In this document: piece after piece, positions 14,634 to 18,441 of the stretch
Layout of the letters: each line of letters begins with the position of its first letter
Numbering within the stretch: the first letter of the stretch is position 1
DNA from: Daejeonella rubra
GTDB lineage: Bacteria > Bacteroidota > Bacteroidia > Sphingobacteriales > Sphingobacteriaceae
Reading direction: 5' to 3'
Assembly (NCBI RefSeq): GCF_900103545.1
Contig: NZ_FNHH01000042.1
Location: 1 to 18,441 of the forward strand
Length of the DNA stretch: 18,441 bases
The notes under the pieces: model-generated
Told to the model about the DNA's origin: nothing
What the model saw: only the letters and a program-made list of their open reading frames with translations
The model's database searches: none
Position numbers and translations under genes: made by a program

Positions 14634-16178
14634 ATGGCGATGAATTCAAGCACAAAAAAGACATTAGTACTGATTGGCTTTATTGCACTAAAATTCTTTC
14701 TGCAATATTCACTGATCAATACCGAATATGAATTGCAAAGAGATGAATACCTTCATCTTGATCAGGCCAATCATTTAGCATGGGGCTATACTTCTATCCC
14801 CCCTGTCACATCCTGGATATCAACGCTTATATTTTTTCTGGGAGGCACGGTCTTTTGGATAAAATTCTTCCCCGCCTTGTTTGGGGCATTGACGATGCTT
14901 GTGGTTTGGAAAACCATAGAACAACTGAAGGGAAATATTTTTGCATTAAGCTTAGGCAGTACTGCAGTTTTATTTTCCTCTCTCCTAAGGTTAAATACCT
15001 TGTTTCAACCCAATTCTCTTGACGTTCTTTGCTGGACGACTATTTATTTCTTTATAATTAAATATTTTAATACTGAAAAACCTAAATGGCTATATTTTGG
15101 GGCAATTGTATTTGCTATTGGTTTTCTTAACAAATACAATATCGTTTTTATGCTTGCAGGTCTTTTCCCTGCAATTTTATTGACTCCACAACGTACAATA
15201 TTAATCAACAAATCATTTTATCAGGCAATTCTGTTGGGGCTCCTGTTGATCTTACCAAATCTTTTGTGGCAGTACAATAATCAGTTTCCGGTTATTCAGC
15301 ATCTCAAAGAATTATCGGACACCCAATTGGTGAATGTGAACAGATGGTCGTTTTTAAAAGCTCAGTTACTTTTTTTCATCGGTGGATTTTTTCTCATTAT
15401 TGCTGCTTTATATGCTTTGGTTTTCTATACTCCATTTAAAAAATACAGAACTTTTTTCTGGTCAATCCTTTTCACATTATTAGTTTTCATCTCACTCAAG
15501 GCAAAGGATTATTATGCAATCGGGCTCTACCCTATTTACTTAGCATTCGGATCAGTTTTTCTGGCTGATCTCTTAAAATCAGGCCGGTTAAAATACCTGC
15601 AGCCATTGGCCGTTGCAATACCTGTATTATTCTTTATTCCGATGTACAATTTCGCTTTCCCAAATAAAAGTCCGGAACACATCATTCAAAATCCGGAGCG
15701 ATATAAAGATACAGGACAGCTGCGCTGGGAAGATGGCAAAGACCATGCTATACCACAGGATTATGCTGATATGCTGGGATGGAAAGAATTGGCTCATAAA
15801 ACAGACAGCATCTATTCCACTCTTCCTGAACAGGGAAAAACGCTGGTATTATGCGACAATTACGGACAAGCAGGTGCAATAAATTATTACACCAAAAAAG
15901 GGATCAAAGCTGTTTCCTTTAATGCAGATTATATTAACTGGATCAATCTGGAACAACAATATTCTAATCTTATCAGGATCAAGTATTACGAAGAAATTGA
16001 AACTGAATTAAAAACAAGCGGACCGTATTTCAAAACTTCCGTTTTGTCGGATTCTATTTCTAACCCATACGCCAGAGAGTACCGTACCAGGATCTACACT
16101 TTTACCGGTGCGAAGATTGATATTAACAAAAGGTTGAGAACGGAAATTGACAATCTGAGAAACAGGGGTTCAGACTAG
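14634..16178 (+). CDS. GT39-type membrane glycosyltransferase (ArnT/PMT-like)
   Basis: A 514-residue multi-pass membrane protein of the glycosyltransferase 39 / dolichyl-phosphate-mannose-type (ArnT-like) superfamily, which transfers sugars from polyprenyl-phosphate donors on the outer face of the inner membrane. The diagnostic acidic pair in the first external loop is present (LQRDEYLHLDQA, Asp37-Glu38), followed by GYTSIPPVTSW, equivalent to the PP-containing loop. Other family phrases are QPNSLDVLCW and FGAIVFAIGFLNKYNIVFML. About ten hydrophobic segments run to residue ~345; the rest is a soluble C-terminal domain (DGKDHAIPQDYADMLGW, then TLVLCDNYGQAGAINYY). Acceptor and sugar are unknown. 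Starts at 14634 and 14640 (residue 3) are equally plausible. No neighbouring glycan-biosynthesis genes help to define its target. Confidence 0.87.
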   Translation: MAMNSSTKKTLVLIGFIALKFFLQYSLINTEYELQRDEYLHLDQANHLAWGYTSIPPVTSWISTLIFFLGGTVFWIKFFPALFGALTMLVVWKTIEQLKGNIFALSLGSTAVLFSSLLRLNTLFQPNSLDVLCWTTIYFFIIKYFNTEKPKWLYFGAIVFAIGFLNKYNIVFMLAGLFPAILLTPQRTILINKSFYQAILLGLLLILPNLLWQYNNQFPVIQHLKELSDTQLVNVNRWSFLKAQLLFFIGGFFLIIAALYALVFYTPFKKYRTFFWSILFTLLVFISLKAKDYYAIGLYPIYLAFGSVFLADLLKSGRLKYLQPLAVAIPVLFFIPMYNFAFPNKSPEHIIQNPERYKDTGQLRWEDGKDHAIPQDYADMLGWKELAHKTDSIYSTLPEQGKTLVLCDNYGQAGAINYYTKKGIKAVSFNADYINWINLEQQYSNLIRIKYYEEIETELKTSGPYFKTSVLSDSISNPYAREYRTRIYTFTGAKIDINKRLRTEIDNLRNRGSD

Positions 16179-16191
16179 TTTTTTAGCTGTT

Positions 16192-16331
16192 TCTCCTGTG
16201 ACTGGTGTTCTCACCGTACAACCAGCCAAGGTTCCTAAAAAAGATTAAATCAATCTAAAACGAATGTCATCCCTGCCTACCGGCAGGCAGGCCGAATCCT
16301 GCCCTTCCGCAGGTGAGGGAACTTCGTGAAA
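16192..16331 (+). repeat. Dispersed repeat, copy 1 (about 140 bp)
   Basis: Aligns with 17516-17656 in the same orientation over its full length with one single-base indel. The segment 16258-16320 is identical over 63 bases to 17583-17645. The conserved part contains two hairpins, CCTGCC-TACC-GGCAGG and CCTGC-CCTTCC-GCAGG, typical of paired REP-like palindromes. It lies between the GT39 gene and the 3' end of the metallopeptidase gene. Confidence 0.85.
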
Positions 16332-16416
16332 CCTGTAAACTTATGTCAGTAGTAGTCAGGCAGAGAATTACTATTATTTTTGATTGGCACGAAAAACAGG
16401 GAAGCTTACCTATTAA

Positions 16417-17403
16417 TCACCAATTTTCATCAATTTCTGATTTACCCTCGAAGTGAATCACCTTATTGCCATAAATAGGATCATAATAATGTCCCCCCTC
16501 TTTATATTCAGGATTCCAGACTTTTCTACCATCCTGAAGCCGGTATATAAATGGTGAAAGATGAAGTCTTTCAAGATGCCATCTTCCCTCTTTGCCTGAA
16601 GGAATTTCTTCTCCTTTTCCATATAACATCAGTCCTCCTTCAGCAAATACTTCAAACCCGGGATTCGTAGTTTTAAATTCATGACCTACATTCATCACTT
16701 TATGTCCAATCTCATGAGCCACCGTTTTGCGATACCGATCGGGTCTGGCTAGATTAGTGATCGTAATGATACCTCTGAAATTATCAGGAAGCGTACTGCA
16801 ATAGGAATATCCCGGAAATGACATCCCACCTGTACGAACTGTTTTCATTGTCCAGTTACGCCCTTCCGAAACTTCAAGAAAAGGATAAAAAACATCCTGA
16901 AGGGCAATCAGGTAAATAGTTTTAGAATTTTGTTTATCAGGTTCAATTATACTTGTGAAAGCCTGCTTAGTTCGTTCGGTTAGTTCGGCAGGATGCCTCC
17001 TCATATTTACATAAGTATTGGCATATTCAGTTTCAGGTATTCCCGGGACCTCATTGGCCTGAATCGAGAAATAATCAGGATTCAGTTCTCCTGTTTTTAC
17101 CCAAAGCAGATTAATCTGGACCCCTGTGGGTTTATAGATCGCTTTTGCAGCCTGAATACTCTCCATCATCCTGGCAAGCGTTACCTTTTTAAAGGCTGGA
17201 TCAAAGTTAGACGGGTAGTACACTGCAACATCCAGGGTAGGTTTTCCCGGTTCAATATCTGAATTGAAACCAGCGATATCGATGGTATCAACAGCTTTCC
17301 AGGATACTTTTTGGGTTTGTTTGGTAAACTGTTCCCGGGTTTCAGTCAAATTATTACACGACAAAAAGGATAAAAAAACCAGGAGGTAAACTATATATTT
17401 CAT
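16417..17403 (-). CDS. Putative zinc-metallopeptidase lipoprotein with atypical HExxH motif
   Basis: A 328-residue protein I cannot place in a named family. The N-terminus is a lipoprotein signal (hydrophobic 4-15, FLSC with Cys16, then NN), so it is probably membrane-anchored. The centre carries HEIGHKVMNVGHE (230-242): His230 and His234 as zinc ligands with Glu231 as catalytic base. A third ligand could be His241, or a Glu at 251 or 255 in GFEVFAEGG. This resembles a metzincin site, but the third His is one residue later than HExxHxxGxxH requires. The preceding segment (about 58-225) has alternating beta-strand-like stretches, and CSTLPDNFRGIITITN leads into the active site, as in secreted zinc peptidases. 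The C-terminus is rich in aromatic and basic residues. It is flanked by direct repeats at 16192-16331 and 17516-17656. Peptidase activity is inference. Confidence 0.72.
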   Translation of the reverse strand: MKYIVYLLVFLSFLSCNNLTETREQFTKQTQKVSWKAVDTIDIAGFNSDIEPGKPTLDVAVYYPSNFDPAFKKVTLARMMESIQAAKAIYKPTGVQINLLWVKTGELNPDYFSIQANEVPGIPETEYANTYVNMRRHPAELTERTKQAFTSIIEPDKQNSKTIYLIALQDVFYPFLEVSEGRNWTMKTVRTGGMSFPGYSYCSTLPDNFRGIITITNLARPDRYRKTVAHEIGHKVMNVGHEFKTTNPGFEVFAEGGLMLYGKGEEIPSGKEGRWHLERLHLSPFIYRLQDGRKVWNPEYKEGGHYYDPIYGNKVIHFEGKSEIDENW

Positions 17404-17515
17404 GAGACTTATATTTTAATCAAGGATCAGCATAGATTTATTATTTCCGAATAAGGTTCAATATTAATCAAATCCATTTTCAAAAAGCTTATAAAACCAT
17501 ATCCTTTTTCTAACC

Positions 17516-17656
17516 TCTCTTGTAGCCGGAGTTCTCACTGTACAACCAGCCAACATGCCTAAAAAAGATAAAAATCAATCTGAAACGAATGTCATCCCTG
17601 CCTACCGGCAGGCAGGCCGAATCCTGCCCTTCCGCAGGTGAGGGACCTTCATGAAA
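17516..17656 (+). repeat. Dispersed repeat, copy 2 (about 141 bp)
   Basis: Direct-orientation counterpart of 16192-16331, with 63 identical bases at 17583-17645 and scattered substitutions outside that core. It contains the same two GC-rich hairpins. It lies about 110 bp upstream of the start of the metallopeptidase gene, so the two copies bracket that gene. Confidence 0.85.
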
Positions 17657-17773
17657 TCGACACAAATTTGCGAATGTATTGTCCTAAAAAAAGTTTACAG
17701 TATTTGATTTAATCCTGTAATATGTTTACATTTTTTCGGAACCTAAAAGATTAGGCGAAAATATGGAATAATC

Positions 17774-17932
17774 AAAACCACCCCCTCCGGCGCTCAGGCC
17801 AACACTCCCCCCGCCAGCGGTGGACAGCATGACGCATAATAATTAATATTAAATACTGAAAATTTTAGTTAAGAACATTTTTTTAGCCACCCAGTGTCCA
17901 CCGCTGGCGGGGGAATTAAAGGGGGTGGTTTT
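17774..17932. repeat. Nested inverted repeat with GC-rich arms
   Basis: The outer arms AAAACCACCCCCT (17774-17786) and its complement (17920-17932) are perfect over 13 bp. The inner arms at 17808-17826 (CCCCCGCCAGCGGTGGACA) and 17895-17913 are perfect over 19 bp. A 68-bp AT-rich centre lies between the inner arms. The left half has about 15 extra bases (around 17787-17807: CCGGCGCTCAGGCC) between its outer and inner parts. The layout fits a miniature inverted-repeat or REP-type element. Confidence 0.75.
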
Positions 17933-17981
17933 TTGCTAAAAGCACATGCTGCGCAAGCGCTGACATTTCCTTCTTTTGAAG

Positions 17982-18148
17982 GTCCAAAAAAACAAAAGCC
18001 CATCTTTTCCCACTCTTAATGAGTCCTTTGGACAAGGCAGCCGGCGCAAACCAACCGCACACAAAAAGCAAAACACACGGGCTGCGTTTTACTGAAGGGT
18101 AAAACAATGCCCCTCCCTTCCTCACATAGCCCCTTTTTTGCTTTTTGT
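17982..18148. repeat. Block of stem-loops, possible structured RNA or repeat element
   Basis: Several perfect short stems occur within 170 bp: GTCCAAA (17982-17988) with TTTGGAC (18027-18033), enclosing CTC-TTAAT-GAG; GTTTTAC (18086-18092) with GTAAAAC (18099-18105); and ACAAAAAGCAAAA (18061-18073) with its complement (18136-18148), which encloses the previous stem. A 69-codon minus-strand open frame across this block has no recognisable domain and is probably not a gene. Confidence 0.45.
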
Positions 18149-18270
18149 TTTACTGCTGCTGGGGGAAAAGGCATGACGCCTAAAATTGTGCTTCAATTGG
18201 AAGCAGGATTAAAAGAGTTTCAAATAAGAGATTAAATAGAAAATGAACTACAATACCCGAGCGGTTGGAT

Positions 18271-18351
18271 GAAAGAACGGCGGGCCGGGAGTATGGCCTA
18301 GAGGGCTGAAGCTTCGTTCTTTCTTGATTTTTTGTTTACTTTTTCATCAAG
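18271..18351. repeat. Stem-loop with T-run and adjoining inverted repeat
   Basis: GAAAGAACG (18271-18279) pairs perfectly with CGTTCTTTC (18315-18323) around a GC-rich 35-nt loop. The hairpin is followed by GATTTTTTG, so it could act as a plus-strand terminator. CTTGAT (18323-18328) also pairs with ATCAAG (18346-18351) just beyond. The wording is familiar from dispersed intergenic repeats of this phylum, from memory only. Confidence 0.5.
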
Positions 18352-18441
18352 TGGCTGTTGCACAACTATTAAGATTATTCTACTAAAAAGTTTTAGGTTT
18401 TACGATTTAGCTTTTTAGTGTTAGTATAATTTATACATAAT

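Larger units (their letters stand above)
17404..18441. other. Gene-less repeat-rich right end
   Basis: More than one kilobase without a credible gene. Open stretches here have no recognisable domains and lie inside palindromic DNA. Contents in order are the second 140-bp repeat (17516-17656), a nested inverted repeat (17774-17932), a multi-hairpin block (about 17935-18180) and a stem-loop with T-run (18271-18351). Last comes an edge segment with GGCTGTTGCACAAC (18353-18366) and a 9-bp inverted repeat (18382-18390 / 18411-18419). Confidence 0.65.

Noticed and set aside
17916..18125. 69-codon minus-strand open frame
   Set aside because: It runs through the inverted repeat and stem-loop block. 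It has no recognisable domain, and its cysteine/tryptophan-rich wording looks like a chance product of repeat DNA.
18256..18269. CCCGAGCGGTTGGA resembles a tRNA D-arm
   Set aside because: No acceptor stem, anticodon arm or T-arm sequence is found at the right distance; the following bases form a different hairpin.

Overview
The window looks like chromosomal DNA from a Bacteroidota bacterium, most likely a Sphingobacteriales member of the Pedobacter/Mucilaginibacter type. The evidence is AT-rich DNA with many signal peptides ending in AQ, families typical of the phylum (DUF4251, PsiE-like, KTSC), few purine-rich ribosome binding sites, and -7 boxes of the Bacteroidota type (TAnnTTTG) ahead of some genes. 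Genus is inference. I see no tRNA, rRNA, CRISPR array, complete insertion sequence or phage gene.

Layout. 1-1550 (minus strand): a YjbR-like protein, a secreted DUF4251 protein and a J-domain/KTSC fusion, with hairpin terminators at 55-91 and 1039-1065. 1780-3222 (plus): an NAD(P)-dependent SDR/DUF2867 protein broken by one in-frame TAG where the family has tryptophan. It converges, with two bases between stops, on a small zinc-ribbon protein (3225-3491, minus). 3652-6254 (minus): a two-gene operon for a Tat-exported molybdenum hydroxylase (iron-sulfur subunit, then molybdopterin subunit) closed by a strong terminator. 6393-7481 (minus): a secreted GH33-type sialidase.

7729-11612 (plus): three tandem, diverged paralogues of a secreted amidohydrolase/deacetylase-type metallohydrolase (COG3964-like), packed as one operon and ended by a terminator at 11631-11659. 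This is the most distinctive gene cluster here; all three copies lack the histidine expected at one metal-ligand position. Then on the plus strand come a PsiE-like membrane protein, a secreted alpha/beta hydrolase, a YjdM/PhnA-like zinc-ribbon protein and a GT39-type membrane glycosyltransferase.

16179-18441: a repeat-rich right end. Two direct copies of a ~140-bp dispersed element bracket a lipoprotein with an atypical HExxH zinc-peptidase motif (16417-17403, minus). The last kilobase has no credible gene but is full of inverted repeats and stem-loops. A further repeat cluster sits at 13821-13962. I see no clear defence or other named novel system. The best leads are the amidohydrolase triplet, the nonsense-interrupted oxidoreductase and the structured non-coding right end.
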